A program made the translations under genes and the position numbers. Positions 21,590 to 33,569 of a stretch of DNA of 64,000 nucleotides are shown here, piece after piece. This stretch comes from Kingdonia uniflora. Its lineage: Eukaryota > Streptophyta > Magnoliopsida > Ranunculales > Circaeasteraceae. A model generated the notes under the pieces. That model was not told the DNA's origin. It made no database searches and saw only the letters and a program-made list of their open reading frames with translations. The stretch lies in NCBI GenBank assembly GCA_014058105.1, contig JACGCM010001329.1, forward strand, positions 930,001-994,000, written 5' to 3'. Within the stretch, counting starts at the first letter, position 1; each line of letters starts with the position of its first letter.

Positions 21590-23260
21590 AATTTGTCATT
21601 CATTTCATATGATTTGACATTTGTTATGATAGATTTATCATTTCTTATGTATGATTTGTCATTTGTTTATTATGATTTGGCATTTATTATCCTAGATTTG
21701 TCATTTGTACTCTATGATTTGTCATTCTTTATATATTACTTGTCATTTGGTATCTACAAAAAATTGATCTATTTGTCTTGTAGATAGACAATATTTGATG
21801 TAAGTCAATGGTCTATTTGGTTAATTGATATAATAAATTATATTTGTTTGTAAGTAGACAATATTTGTTCTTAAAAACACGATTATTCATTTGTTAACTA
21901 TGATTTGTCATTTATTATATATGATTTAGCATTTGTAATCTGAGATTTATCATTTGTTATATATGATTTGGCATTTATTATCTAAGATTTATCATTTGTT
22001 ACTAATAATTTGTCATTCCTCATATATTAGTTGTCATTCATTGTCTATGACTTGTCATTTATAATATATGATTTGTCATTTGGTATCTACGAAAACTTGA
22101 TCTATTTGTTTTGTAGATAGACAACATTTGATGTAAGTCAATGGTCTATTTGGTTAATTGATATAATAAATTATGTTCGTTTGTAAGTAGACAACATTTG
22201 TACTTAAAAAATTAGTTATTTATAATTTGTCATTTGTTGACTATGATTTGTTATTTGTTACCAATAATTTGCCATTTGTTAACTATCAATGGTCTCTTTG
22301 GTTTTTTGATATAATGAATTGTGTTTGTTTGTTAGCAAACATCATTTGAACTTAAAAAATTAGTTATCTATAATTTGACATTTGTTGACTATGATTTGTC
22401 ATTTGTTGCCAATAATTTGTCATTTGTTAGCTATCGGTGGTCTATTTGGTTATTTGATATAATAAATTATGTTTGTTTGTTAATAGACATTATTTGAACT
22501 TAAAAAATTAGTTATCTATAATTTGTCATTTGTTGACTATGATTTGTCATTTGTTACCAATGATTTGTCATTTGTTAGATATGATCATTTTTTTGTTATA
22601 TATGATTTGTGAAAGTTTAATTGATCTATTTGTTTTGTAGATAGGCAACATTTGATGTAAGTCATGTTGTCTATCTACAAAATATATAGAGTAGAGTGAA
22701 TCTTCACCCCTTCACAAATGACAAATCATAGTTAACAAATGAAAAATCATTAGTAACAAACAAACACAATTTATTATATCAAAGAACCAAATAGACCATT
22801 GATAGTTAACAAATGGCATATCATAGATAACTAATTTTTTAAGTTCAAATGATGCCTTCTAACAAACAAATACAATTTTTTATATCAAAGAGCCAAATAG
22901 ACCACTGATAGTTAACAAATGACAAATTATTGGTACAAATAATAAATTAATGATGTCTATCTACATTTTTTATATGAGATTTATCATTTGTTATATATGG
23001 TTTGTCATTCTTCATGTATGATTTATCATTTTTGATATATAATTTATCATTTGCTATATATTATTTGTCATCTTTCATCTATTATTTGGCATTCGTTATA
23101 TATTTGTGAACTATTTCTTAACTATGATTTTACATTTATTATCTAAGATTTGTCATTTGTTATATATGATTTGTCATTTATAATATGAGATTTGTCTCTT
23201 GTTGTATAAGATTTATCATTTGCTATTTATGATTTGTCATTATCCTAAGATTAAATTCCT
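21590..23260. repeat. ATTTGTCATTTG minisatellite with inverted arm
   Basis: The region consists almost wholly of variants of TATGATTTGTCATTTGTTA. A longer unit of roughly 165 bp includes TGGTCTATTTGGTTA and TTGATATAATAAATTATGTT and recurs near 21.81, 22.14, 22.28 and 22.44 kb. From about 22.72 to 22.95 kb the same units appear in reverse complement (TATATCAAAGAACCAAATAGACCA), so the transcript could fold into a long hairpin. The same short motif fills introns of both MULE genes. There are no uniform spacers, so it is not a CRISPR array. Confidence 0.85.
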
Positions 23261-23432
23261 TAGTTTGAAATTGCAATACTCATTCATTGGGCTCAATAAC
23301 AGAAAATTTTATTAGCTCGAATATTGTTACAGATCACATTTTACATTATATCAATTTATATTAGTTTGCACACTCGGAGGTAGTGGTAGTGGTCGGTCTT
23401 CCCTACCACCGCCACCGTCTCTTCCTCTAATT

Positions 23433-23756
23433 CTACTCAGGGTACCAGCTAGGCATCATCGGATGTATACCAGCCGCTTTATCTACCGCTGTAACAACAT
23501 CCTCTTTCAGAAGATGCAGAACAATTCTTCGACCCTGCTCTGACGTCACCATATAGTGAAAGCAGAGTATTTGATCATTATTGTCATCTGTCTCTTCCAC
23601 CTCTTCATACGTCATCCCATAGAGGGTAGGATGCACTGGAATGGGAGTAGAAAGTTTAAGGGACTGGGTCCCAAAGTATCGAAGCCGCAGTTCTTACATC
23701 TTGGCAAAAACCCTAGCCACGTACGCTTGGAGTCTGGTGGTCATCATCTTCTTCAT
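23433..23756 (-). pseudogene. Small unknown MULE accessory ORF (107 codons, one internal stop)
   Basis: From an ATG at 23756 (MKKMMTTRLQAYVARVFAKM) the frame meets one TAA, then runs open through PVHPTLYGMTYEEVEETDDN, FHYMVTSEQGRRIVLHLLKE and GIHPMMPSWYPE to a TAG at 23433. A TATA box (GGTATAAATACTACC, minus strand, about 23800) stands some 45 bp upstream of the ATG. The C-terminal half looks like a compact folded protein. No family recognised. It lies inside the MULE between the Ulp1 gene and the coiled-coil ORFs and is probably one of the element's own genes or a captured one. Confidence 0.5.
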
Positions 23757-23792
23757 AGAGCAGTTACAGAGGAAATAGTTATAGAGGAAGTA

Positions 23793-23810
23793 CGGTAGTA
23801 TTTATACCAT
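23793..23810 (-). promoter_or_regulatory. TATA box for the 23756 minus-strand ORF
   Basis: On the minus strand GGTATGGTATAAATACTACC contains a canonical TATAAATA. It is about 45 bp upstream of the ATG of the small ORF and is the only such motif nearby. Confidence 0.5.
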
Positions 23811-24785
23811 ACCACAACAATATTTAATGCTGAGTTCCAAATCCTAATGTCAGAATGAATTCAAACACAACAGTATTTAATGCTGACCAAACCCATTGGA
23901 AATGAGGGAACATTGGAAATGATCCCCGGGTGCTGAATATATTTGTTATTATTTTAAGAAATATATGTCATCCATCAGGTAGTGGTCTATCATTTGTTTG
24001 TCATTAATCATCATATATTATGGTATTATTAACATGTTGTCATTGGTTATGTATCATTTATCATTTCTCATTCAACATCTATCATTTTATCGATTTCTTT
24101 ACAAAGCTTTAATCAGCTGTCGAAGACATAGTTGAATCGCTAGAGGAGAGGTTATCCGGTCCTGAACCATAGATTTGCCTATCTTCTGTAATGTCGCTGT
24201 TAAGTTAAATTTGTAGTTCGATTATCATTATTTATCATTTATATTGCAGCTTTAAACATTTGTTCCTTAAAAGTTTAACATTCTAAAGTAAGAAATTAAC
24301 GTCACTAAAGATAAGGAATATTACACTTCACTCCTACATATTTCTCTACTTGTTAAGATCTAGAGATTTTAACTTGGATAAAAAATCTTACAGCATCTCC
24401 GTTTTGACCTCGGAGATCCTTAGTTGAGTGTAAGTTTCATTTGTAATAGTGTTGAGGATCTGATTGCACCCTTGACCAAAATTTGTGATGTCTTCCGTCG
24501 TTGACGATTGCAGACTTTTAGAATCATTGGTCATAGAGGATTCTTGAAACCAAGTTTTGAACTAACAATGGTATTGTGGGGAATGGTAGAATATCCTACC
24601 GAACGGTTTAGAGGTTCTGTAAATGGGACCACAATCGTACTTTTTCACCTCATCTACCCACGCCCATAAACCACACCTACCAATTTTGCGTGCGCATTGA
24701 TAGAACTAGCGGTTTGGGTTGAGGCTTGTGCGTGAGAGACGAAGATCACAATTTTTACCGCACCAGCAAATAAGGGAATACATCG
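23811..24785. other. MULE interior, no gene recognised
   Basis: AT-rich sequence with scattered TCATTTATCATTT-type repeats (23.98-24.26 kb). No coding region seen. Confidence 0.5.
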
Positions 24786-24788
24786 CTG

Positions 24789-24985
24789 GTAGGGAAGTAT
24801 GTAATGCTTGAGAACTGGTAGGGAAATATATAATGCTTAAGAACTTGTAGGGGAGTATGTGACAATTCAATCTTATCTTTATTACATGATTTTGATAACC
24901 TGGCATAAAGTCAATGTTGATTACGTTTACAACAAGTTATCTATCCAAACATCCACGTTGATAGGGAAATACGTAATGCTTGATA
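24789..24985 (+). repeat. Short tandem repeat GGTAGGGAAGTATGTAATGC
   Basis: Variants of GGTAGGGAAGTATGTAATGC followed by TT(G/A)A(G/T)AA occur at about 24789, 24818, 24847 (partial) and 24959. The last lies beyond a segment that is itself repeated further right. Confidence 0.65.
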
Positions 24986-26135
24986 ATTCACAACAGTAAA
25001 ATGACAATGATATCATAAAGGAATAACAAATACTAATGGGAGGATGACATTTAATTTGTATGACAGTTAACAACACCAAAATGATACTTTTTGTAAAAAC
25101 AAATAACAAATAAGCCGTTTAAATTCCAGGAGCTTCTTTCCAAAGCAGTCGATGTGACAAGTCAATCTTTATTACTTGATTTGACAACTTAGCTTAAAGT
25201 CAACTTTGATTATGTTTAGAGCAAACTATCTATCCAAAACATCCACATGGTTCCCGCAACTCTAAACACTAAGCCTAAACCCTGTCCACGCGTGATTCAA
25301 AGTCCCAATTTTCCCAAGTATAGAAAATCCTAATCTCTTTTGAGTTAAATATTCTAGAGCCTCAACTATTCAAACCTTAAACTCTTTACAACTTAACAAG
25401 AAATATCGCACTCCCACTCTACTCGATTTAGCCGTGCCTCTTCCTGTACCCCTCAAGATTGGTTTGAGGCGGTAGGGATTGAGGAAGATGAGGTGGACGA
25501 ACGTCTCTTCACGTTGAATAAAATTTGCATGATGAAGAAGGATGTCTCCAGTAAGAAGGCATAACTGCTGAAAGAACATTGTGAAGAGTTCAAGGAGAAA
25601 TTAGAAGAGCTCGATGAAATAGAGGATAAACTGGATAAAATTATAAAAAAGAAAAAAGAGCATTCTGAAGAGTTCAAGTTTCATATCCGCTTCTTGGAAG
25701 ATCAACTATGCACCGTAAAGTTGGACCGGGATGAGCACAAAAAACTGTGGGAGGAGTTGGTCTGTAAAATTTGTTGTCTCAAACAGAAGATCATGACTAT
25801 GGAACGTGATCAGAATTCCTCAAGTGAGGAGTTGTGAACATTTGTGTTGTTTGGTTTTTAGTTTTTTGTTGTTATTATCATTTTTTCCCTTGTATGAATA
25901 TATGTTTTGCTTCGTTTCATTTTTTTACTTTCAAATAGTAATTTCTGTCTGATATGAGGAAAACAGACAAACAACTGAAAAGTTCTAGCAAGAAACAAAT
26001 GATATATGCATACAAGCAAATGTGAAATTCTCTTCAACATATTACAAGTCGATGTGACAAGTAATAATACTTGATTAAATAACTCAGTTTAAATACTCAA
26101 ATGACTTACGTGTACAATAGGAAACGACGGCGCCG
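24856..26135 (+). repeat. Repeated 5' flank of the coiled-coil ORFs
   Basis: A segment of about 100 bp recurs at 24856-24956, 25150-25250 and 26045-26130. Each copy has CAA(T/G)TCAATCTT or ATGTGACAAGT, then TATTAC(A/T)TGATT, AGTCAA.(T/G)TTGATTA.GTTTA and ATCTATCCAAA.ATCCAC. The latter two precede the paired coiled-coil ORFs, so promoter and gene were duplicated together. Confidence 0.6.
25426..25836 (+). pseudogene. Small coiled-coil ORF, copy 1
   Basis: The frame reads DWFEAVGIEEDEVDERLFTL, NKICMMKKDVSSKKA, a TAA, then LLKEHCEEFKEKLEELDEIE, HSEEFKFHIRFLEDQLCTVK, LDRDEHKKLWEELV and MERDQNSSSEEL before TGA. The Glu/Lys-rich heptad pattern indicates a coiled coil. No catalytic motif or known family is seen. 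It is a tandem paralogue of 26353-26761 and sits inside the MULE, upstream of the 3' end of the converging transposase gene. The start is uncertain; the position equivalent to the copy-2 ATG is GTG. Confidence 0.6.
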
Positions 26136-26352
26136 AAACAAAGTAATAATAACTTTTACCCAAAACATCGTATAATCCCTGACGCACGTCCCTTCCCAAT
26201 GCATTCAACTCCCCTTTTAAAAACCCTAATCTCAAATTAACTATTCTAAACTCTTCAAGTCTTCAACTATTTAAAATTTCAAATCCTAACCCTAAACTCC
26301 AAATTCTTTTTAACTTCTAAAAAAAAATCTCGCAGTCCACTCGAGTCAGCCA

Positions 26353-26761
26353 TGTCTCTTCGAACATTCCATACAATTGGTTTGAGTCGGCAGGGATGCA
26401 GGAAGATCAGCGTAACCAACGTCTCTACAAATTGAATAGACTATGTCTAATGAAGATGGATATCTCCGGTGAGAAGGCCCAAATGCTGAAAGAGCATTAC
26501 GAAGACTTCAGGGAGATATTAGGAGCGTTCGATTATATCCAGGATGAACTGTCTCAAGTAATAGCAAAGCGAGATTAGCATTTTAATGAGTTCAAGTTCC
26601 ATATGCGCTTCTTGGAAGATCAGCTCTACGCTGTAAAGTTGAACCGGGATGAGCACAAGAAACAATGGGAGGAGTCAGCTTCAAAGATTAGCTGTCTCAA
26701 GCAGAAGATCCAGGTTTTGGAGCGCGATCTGGAATGCTCGGAACGTGATCAGGAGTTATAA
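26353..26761 (+). pseudogene. Small coiled-coil ORF, copy 2
   Basis: Paralogue of the preceding ORF. It reads NWFESAGMQEDQRNQRLYKL, NRLCLMKMDISGEKAQML, KEHYEDFREILGAFDYIQDE, a TAG, then EFKFHMRFLEDQLYAVKLNR, DEHKKQWEESASKISCLKQK and LERDLECSERDQEL before TAA. An ATG at 26353 is one base out of frame with it; an in-frame ATG is at 26396. The segment FKFH.RFLEDQL..VKL.RDEHKK.WEE is shared almost unchanged by both copies, so the protein was once under selection. Function unknown. Confidence 0.6.
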
Positions 26762-26899
26762 ACATTTGTTCTAGATTTTTTTGTGTTTAGTTTGTTAGTT
26801 TTTTTTGTGGCATCTAGTACTTTCCCTATCTATGAATGAACATTTGTTTTGTTTTTTTTGTGCTATTTCGTTTGCATTTTGTTGTTAAATAGTAGTTTC

Positions 26900-27420
26900 C
26901 GTATCAAATGTGGCAAACAAAATACTCACAGTTCTGTAAGGAAATAATGATAATATAAAGGGAGACTAGTTTAATAATGAACCTAAAAAAACTGATGATA
27001 AAAATTCTATAGACAAATGATAAATTCTTCGCACACAAATGACAGTTCAGAAGCAAATACTGATATTGTACAAATCAACAAATGCAAAATTCTCAAAAAC
27101 TAATGACAGTTTTAAGGAACACAATGATATCATGGAAACAAACAAATGAGAAATTATTTATGCACAAATGATAGTTCAGAAGCAAATAATGATATCATAG
27201 AAATAAACAAATGAGAAATTTCCAATGCACAAATAAAAGTTCTGAAGCAAATAATGATATAATGGAAGCAAGCAAATGACAGTTATTTTTAAACAAATGA
27301 TGATTTTAACAGTGCAAACGATAAAGATTATACAAACAAATGATAAATAGAGTTCCCAAAATAATTAGTGCAAAGTGATTGCAACATCTTTATCTGGGAT
27401 GACAGGTGGCTCAGTGCTCA
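26900..27420. repeat. Dispersed AAATGA(T/C)A repeats between accessory ORFs and transposase 3' end
   Basis: The stretch consists of variants of ACAAATGATAAA and AGAAGCAAATAATGATAT, the reverse complement of the TTTGTCATTTG motif that fills the other MULE introns and spacers. Confidence 0.7.
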
Positions 27421-28304
27421 TCGTAAAAGACGGTGCAATTGTCAGACATGTATTGTCGTCGGATGGGATTGGCAGAAGCTTACAAGAATGACGATTGTGT
27501 CCATTTTTTCAGCAACTACTGCAAAATCTTAGTTTGGTGACAAGACTAAACATTTTTTCCCTTCTCTTCCTTTGCGTGCGAGGACGACCGGCTCAAACTG
27601 TTGGAATAGGAGCATAAACACGTGGATCAGATTTTAAAATTTTATATTGCTCAATTCCTCTTATAGGAATCTATATAGGTTCATAAACAACCTTGTATGT
27701 ATTATTTATGAAGTTCTCAGAGACACGTGTAGTTGGATCAATATTAGTAAGACCGAGAGCGCGTACTTCGTGTTCATAAGGTATACCCATCGTTTGCCAC
27801 CAACGACAAGAACAAGTACCATCTTTAATATTTACATAGTCGGTTCTGCCATAACTAGTCATCTGAAAATGGTGACGTGATGTACGAACCCTGCAGGTTA
27901 GTAAATCCGCTATAAACTTTCTACTATCTCAGTGGTCCATAGCCCGTGGCGTTAAACGAGCTTGACTCTTCTCAACTTCCTCCCTATATGTGTAAGGATA
28001 TAACCAAACATATTTTATGCAATTCCTCAATAAACATATGGATAGGGAGATCTCTTAGTTTCAATATAACGTTATTCCAACTCTCGACATGATTTGTGTA
28101 AGCCACTTCGTATCTAAAATAATAACAAAAAATAGAAATCAAATGCCAAATGTGCATAAATAGATGATAAATGGGATCATACAACTGTAAAAATAATAAT
28201 AAAGGACTGAAGAGAAATAATGGGAAAAAATGACAAATGATAGACACGTAATATTTACGTATACAACTCCTAAATTTATATCTACCTAGTCATTTATTAA
28301 ATAA

Positions 28305-29355
28305 ATGTGACACTAATAGTACTTTTGTTTGTATTTACAGAAATCAGTCACATGATAAACAAGTCATATATTTTTCTGGTTTTTAGCGAAGAACAAGGGT
28401 GATGCACTCCAACAATGATTCTTATTTGAAGTTGTCAACCAAAGGCCCATGCATGGAAACCCATTGAATATAATTAGATATAAATATTATTCTCATGAGT
28501 TATAATATATATGCATGATTTTAGGCATTTTTTAGGGGATTTTATATTAATGGTAATATTTTGTAAACCCTTCCTCTACTCTATAAATAGGAGGGGAATC
28601 CCACCCATGAGAATGCATCTTGGAGAGTATAAATCAAAGTTCAATAAGCAATAAAGTTCTTGTTGTTATCTTGTTCTTGTCTTTTAATTTTATCGTAGTA
28701 ATAGTAATATGGCGATGATCAAAGGGATGAGTAGCTAATCTTCTTAGCCAAGGCTAGAGGAAGCTCTACCCAATATAGCCTTAGTGTAGATTGTGTAGCT
28801 TAGTTAGAGTAATTATTTTCTCTTTATCCCAGAATATTGCATATTCCTATTCTTTCGTCATATGCTTGACCATAGCTAGGATTAAAAGGAATAATGAATC
28901 TATGCAGCCATCTTGTTGGACCATAACAAGATAGGTTAGGAACATGGAGAAGATAGCATAATCCATACTTATCAACCGGACCATGGTTGAGTAAGCTGGT
29001 TTATGGGTAGTTCCCAATTACTAATTCTCTTGTATTTTTTGATGTATTGCATATGCCCGACTAAGGATATGCGATACGGGAACTCGTAATTTACTTTAAT
29101 TATTTATGCTATCTAACGGTTAAAAAGGGTGGAGTGGAATCGATGCCTTAGTTTCCACTCTAATTTATCTTGTAATTTGTTTCGTTCTTCTCTTTATTTC
29201 AAAACAAATACAAACTCGTTGTTATTGGATAAAACTAGTAACTCAAAGTATAATTTGTACCACAAGTCTCTAGGGATACGGCCCCGCTTACCCTTGTACT
29301 GAACGGTACATCGTACACTTGCGGGTCTTTTAAGATGTCGGTTTATAATCGATCA
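28305..29355 (+). repeat. 5' LTR of the Athila element (1051 bp)
   Basis: TG...CA ends (TGTGACAC, TCGATCA). It contains a TATA box (CTCTATAAATAGG, about 28580) as start of the element's transcript. The last 130 bp (from GATAAAACTAGTAACTCAAA) match the end of the 3' LTR closely. Confidence 0.88.
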
Positions 29356-29360
29356 AGTTA

Positions 29361-29380
29361 TTGGCGCCGCTGCCGAGGAC
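29361..29380 (+). other. Primer binding site (tRNA-Asp type)
   Basis: TTGGCGCCGCTGCCGAGGAC lies 5 bp after the 5' LTR. It is nearly identical to the TGGCGCCGTTGCCGGGGA site of Athila elements, complementary to the 3' end of tRNA-Asp. Confidence 0.9.
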
Positions 29381-30755
29381 TTGCAAAGTTGCATTTTATT
29401 TTTGAGTTGTTTTATTTTAAGCCAATTTTTTTTCTTATTTTTTTGTTGTGGATAAGGAAACAAAGTGATTGAGTGAATGGCTCAAACTCTCTTGGCGTTA
29501 TAGTAGATGTGAAGTCTGTCCCTGAATGTTTCACCATTTTTTGTCATATATACTTCACATTTGTGAAAAATATTTGCTACGAAAGTTTTGGATAATTCAA
29601 AACCCTTTCTGAATTTTTATAAATCATATTTTTTCTGTTTAGTCGTTTGTGAGTTACAGCCTTTTGAAATAATAGTAAAAAAACAATCTTTGTAAAGGAC
29701 GTCATGTTCATTAATCACTTGTTTTAAGCAATAGGAAAGCTAAATTCTAGAAAACTTCCATCTTGAATGTCTTTCCTTTCTGAATTATCTTTCCAAATTG
29801 ATATTACTTAATACTCTCTTTCAACCGAGCATAAAGATATGTGTATTTGAAAATTAGGACATCATAGACTCCAATAAACTTGGAAATTGAATTAATATTG
29901 TTGTAGCAAGTTCACTAATTATTTTTCTCTTGTTTTACAGGATAGTCACAAAGTTGGAAACGAGACGGAGAATACGCATCATGAAATCCATTCTTCTTGT
30001 TCCCCCTAAGTGAAGGGGCGGCCACAACTACGCCGGGAAACACTTTCCGTAGGTTGGTACTTATTAAAACTTGACATCTAGAAGGGGTACATATCCGCTC
30101 CGCCCCGGCACTAGGACATATAAAGTCGTGTGTACTGTGCAAATACACGCTGCTCTAATAAAAAATTTGCTATAGTTGGATTGATCTATTGTTGTGTTTA
30201 ATATTCTTTTTCATTCTAACATTAGTAAAAGTAAAAACTGTTAGAGACTTGCGAGATTTTATCACCCAAAAAGCTCTCCAACAAGTGGGACCACCCATTA
30301 GGAATACGAAGAAATTTGTATCACACAAAAATTGAACGTCCCAGACCTCAAAATAACTGTTAATAAAAAAGAATAGCAAGATTCTCGCAGGATTTCATCA
30401 CCTAACGGATAGGTGTACCAGACCGGGGTACAAACACGGGTTCGTAAGATACGGCCCTAGCCTAGCGCCACAAAATACTGGTTGTAGGTTTGTGACGTCA
30501 CCATTTTGAGTGCTTATATACGATAAGGCGACTCGCTCAGGTGTGAGGACTGAACATCTACTTTAAGCTGGTACTAGCATAGTGACGCAGGGGAGTATAG
30601 GAACCAAATCCTTTTTCCATCGTACCCATTTTGAACATATACGAATATATAGGAGACCTAATTATTACTTCTAAAAAACATTGATGTGCTAGAATTTAGG
30701 TTTGATTGATTGTTTACTACACCGGGTGCCGAATTTTATTGATTATTAGTTGTGC
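29381..30755 (+). other. Athila 5' leader
   Basis: Non-coding leader between primer site and gag. It holds a GC-richer block at 30000-30150 and another at 30400-30600. No gene recognised; small minus-strand ORFs are chance. Confidence 0.6.
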
Positions 30756-32702
30756 ATGATCAATTGGATATGTGGAGGAAAACGTTTAGGAAGCTTACCA
30801 GAACCTTTGCTCATTTACGGGACACCACCTCGGCCTAAGCGGAGAGGGGGATCACCTCGCCCAGTTAATATAATAGAGGACTTAGGATCCCCAGTTTGGG
30901 AGGAAAGTGATCCATCTCGAGTTTTTCCAATTTTGGAGGAGGGTAATTCATCTAGAGTTGACCCAATTGAACTTATTGTCGAGCTAGAAGTCAAACCCCC
31001 CAATCATAGCTACCTCCAAATCTCTTACGACTATTGGACCCCCGTGGCGAGTAATATACATTTATGTATTGTGTTACCAGTTGTCACGATAAACCATTAT
31101 GAAATCAAGCCAAGTGTGATCAAAATGTTACCTATTTTTTTGTGGGCTTGATTCTGAGAGCCCTTAAAAGCACGTCTATGAGTTTAAGAAAATTTGTGCG
31201 TTCTCTAAATACCAACATTTTACTGAAGATTCCGTCTGCCTTCGTTTATTCCCATTCTCGCTAAAAGACAAGGCGAGTCATTGGCTTGATTCATTGGCAC
31301 CAACATCTATCAATTCATGGGATCAAATAGAGACCAAGTTAAAAACCAAATGGTTTTTTATGGGAAAAACCCTCGCTCTTAGAAATGCAGTTATTGAATT
31401 TGTTCAAAATGAGAGTGAAACGTTTTACGAGGCATATGAGAGATATGAAGATCTTCTTTCACAATGTCTCCATCATGGTTTTGAGGAGCAACATCTAGCC
31501 CAGATCTTCTATCGTGGAATAACTTTTGAGAATCGTTATAATTTAAAATCCATGCATATTGGTAAATTCCAGGACCTTGAACCTGATAGAGCTTATGAGG
31601 AGTTTGAGACATTGGCTAAGAACTCTCAGCAGTGGGATTTTAATCCACATAGAAATATTTGTACAACCAAGAAAGGTGGCTTATACGAAGTGAGTGAGGG
31701 AACGGCCATCAAAGCCTAATTAGATACTTTTACCCAAAAAATTGAGGCTATGGCTACAAATCAATCTAAGGGTAATGTGAGCCAGGTTCATCAACAGGGT
31801 TGCACCGTTTTTTATGATGTAACCCATGTGACTAAAATGTACCCCTTGCTCAATGAAATAAATGACAATAAAGGGCAAGTGAATGCTTTGAATAATACCT
31901 ACAATAGGCCCTTTGACCTGTACAAGCCAACTTGGCAGAACCACCCAAATTTTTTGTGGAAAAACAACTGACCCAGTTCAGGCTTTGGAGAGCCACAAAC
32001 CTCAGGTCATAATTTTCCTTGGAGTTCCCTCTCTCAATCTTATCCTCAGGTATCTCAGCAATCCTTTCAGTCATCCAAACGTTCCCACCCGCTCCACCCA
32101 AACTATCTTTGGAAGATACCCTTACTCTCTTTATGCAACAATCAATGGAAAGCCAAAAACAAGCATTACAATTTCAGCAACAAATGATTCAATTTCAACA
32201 ACAGACTTTGGTGAATCAGAGTTCTACATCCCAATCTATCTCTAATCATGAGACTCAGATAGGACAATTGGCAAATGCATTGCATGAGAGACCACCAAGT
32301 ATGCTACTTAGCCAACCTTTATCTAATCTGAAAAGACCATCGAGGTTTGATTCTAGCTCAATCCCAAAACAGGTTAATGCCATTACAACTCTACGAAGTG
32401 GTAGACCAGTTGATAACCGAGCTGAAATGCCTAGGGTTGAGTCAACACCCGTTGCTATTGAGGATGAGGTCGGTGCAAGTGAACCTTCTAATAAATCTAA
32501 AGAGTTGCCTACCTCCTCTATTTCCCTACAAAAGGCACATTTTGAGCCAAATGTGCCTTATCCACAACGCCTTCTTCCGGCTAATAAAGGGATTCAATTT
32601 GACGAGATATTGGATACATTTAAGCAAGTTCATATAAATATTCCAATACTCGATGCCATCATGCTTATCCCTGCATATACCAAATTCCTTAAGGATGCGT
32701 AA
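30756..32702 (+). pseudogene. Athila gag, degenerate
   Basis: Gag forms the virus-like particle. After a proline/arginine-rich start (GTPPRPKRRGGSP) come YEIKPSVIKMLP, a stop and frameshift near 31149, then the conserved gag core DSVCLRLFPFSLKDKASHWL, SWDQIETKLKTKWFF, QNESETFYEAYERYEDLLSQ and LEPDRAYEEFETLAKNSQQW. A zinc-knuckle region follows (CTVFYDVTHVTKMYPL) in which the Cys residues are mostly lost. Then a Gln-rich stretch (QKQALQFQQQMIQFQQQT) and ITTLRSGRPVDN, typical of the end of Athila gag. Three frames are needed to read it. Confidence 0.82.
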
Positions 32703-32759
32703 CTAGGAAAAGGAAAGTCAATGTGCACAAGAAAGTCTTCTAGACTGAGACATTAACCC

Positions 32760-33174
32760 CTCCTAAGCATCAAAATCCTGGAAGCCCAACCATCCCTTGT
32801 AAAATTGGAGATCACAAAGTGGATAGGGCATTACTCGACCTAGGGGTTAGTGTGAATGTCTTACCTTACTCGGTCTATCAGGAATTAGGACTTGGAGAAC
32901 TCGAACCTACCCGAATGACACTTTAATTGGCAGACAGGTCAATACGATACCCACGTGGTATTCTTGAGGATATTATGATCAAGGTTGATACTCTTATTTT
33001 TCCTGTAGACTTTGTTGCTTTCAACACTGAAGATGTAAAGAATCCTAGCTGTGAGATTCCCGTCATATTGGGTTGCCCTTTCCTTGCGACTACTCTTGCC
33101 ATTATTAATTGCTTTAATGGGGTCTTACAACTATCAATGGGAGACATGAAGATCAAGCTCAATGTTTTTAACAA
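32760..33174 (+). pseudogene. Athila aspartic protease
   Basis: The retropepsin core reads IPCKIGDHKVDRALLDLGVS with active-site D-L-G, then VNVLPYSVYQELGLGELEPT, a TAA at about 32924 where relatives have Gln, LADRSIRYPRGILEDIMIKV, and the second conserved part IPVILGCPFLATTLAIIN. It would release gag and pol products. The premature stop disables it. Confidence 0.82.
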
Positions 33175-33569
33175 TAATACTGAAGTCCCTCATTCTGATG
33201 ACATGGATGAGATGAATATGATTGACTCCCTAGTTTACAACTTGTTCCCTAAATCATTTTCTGAGGACCCCTTAGAATCATGTCTTGTGTACTTTGGTGA
33301 AGACTTTGATGAAAATCCGATTGTTGAAGAGCTTAATGCTTTAATCGACTTAACACCTATTTTTAACAAGTCCAAATGGAAACCTCATGTTGAACCTCTG
33401 GAACCGTCCATTACTTTGCCTATTGCATCCATTGTTAATGCACCCAAGTTAGACCTCAAGCCATTACCTAAGACTTTGAAGTATGCTTTCTTAGGTGATT
33501 CTAACACTCTGCCTGTGATCATAGCTTCCAACCTCAATATTGACCAAGAAAGTAGATTATTGGGTGTTC

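Noticed and set aside
21590..23260. CRISPR-like regular repeats
   Set aside because: Units vary in length and sequence, there are no unique spacers of constant size, and the genome is a plant. It is a minisatellite.
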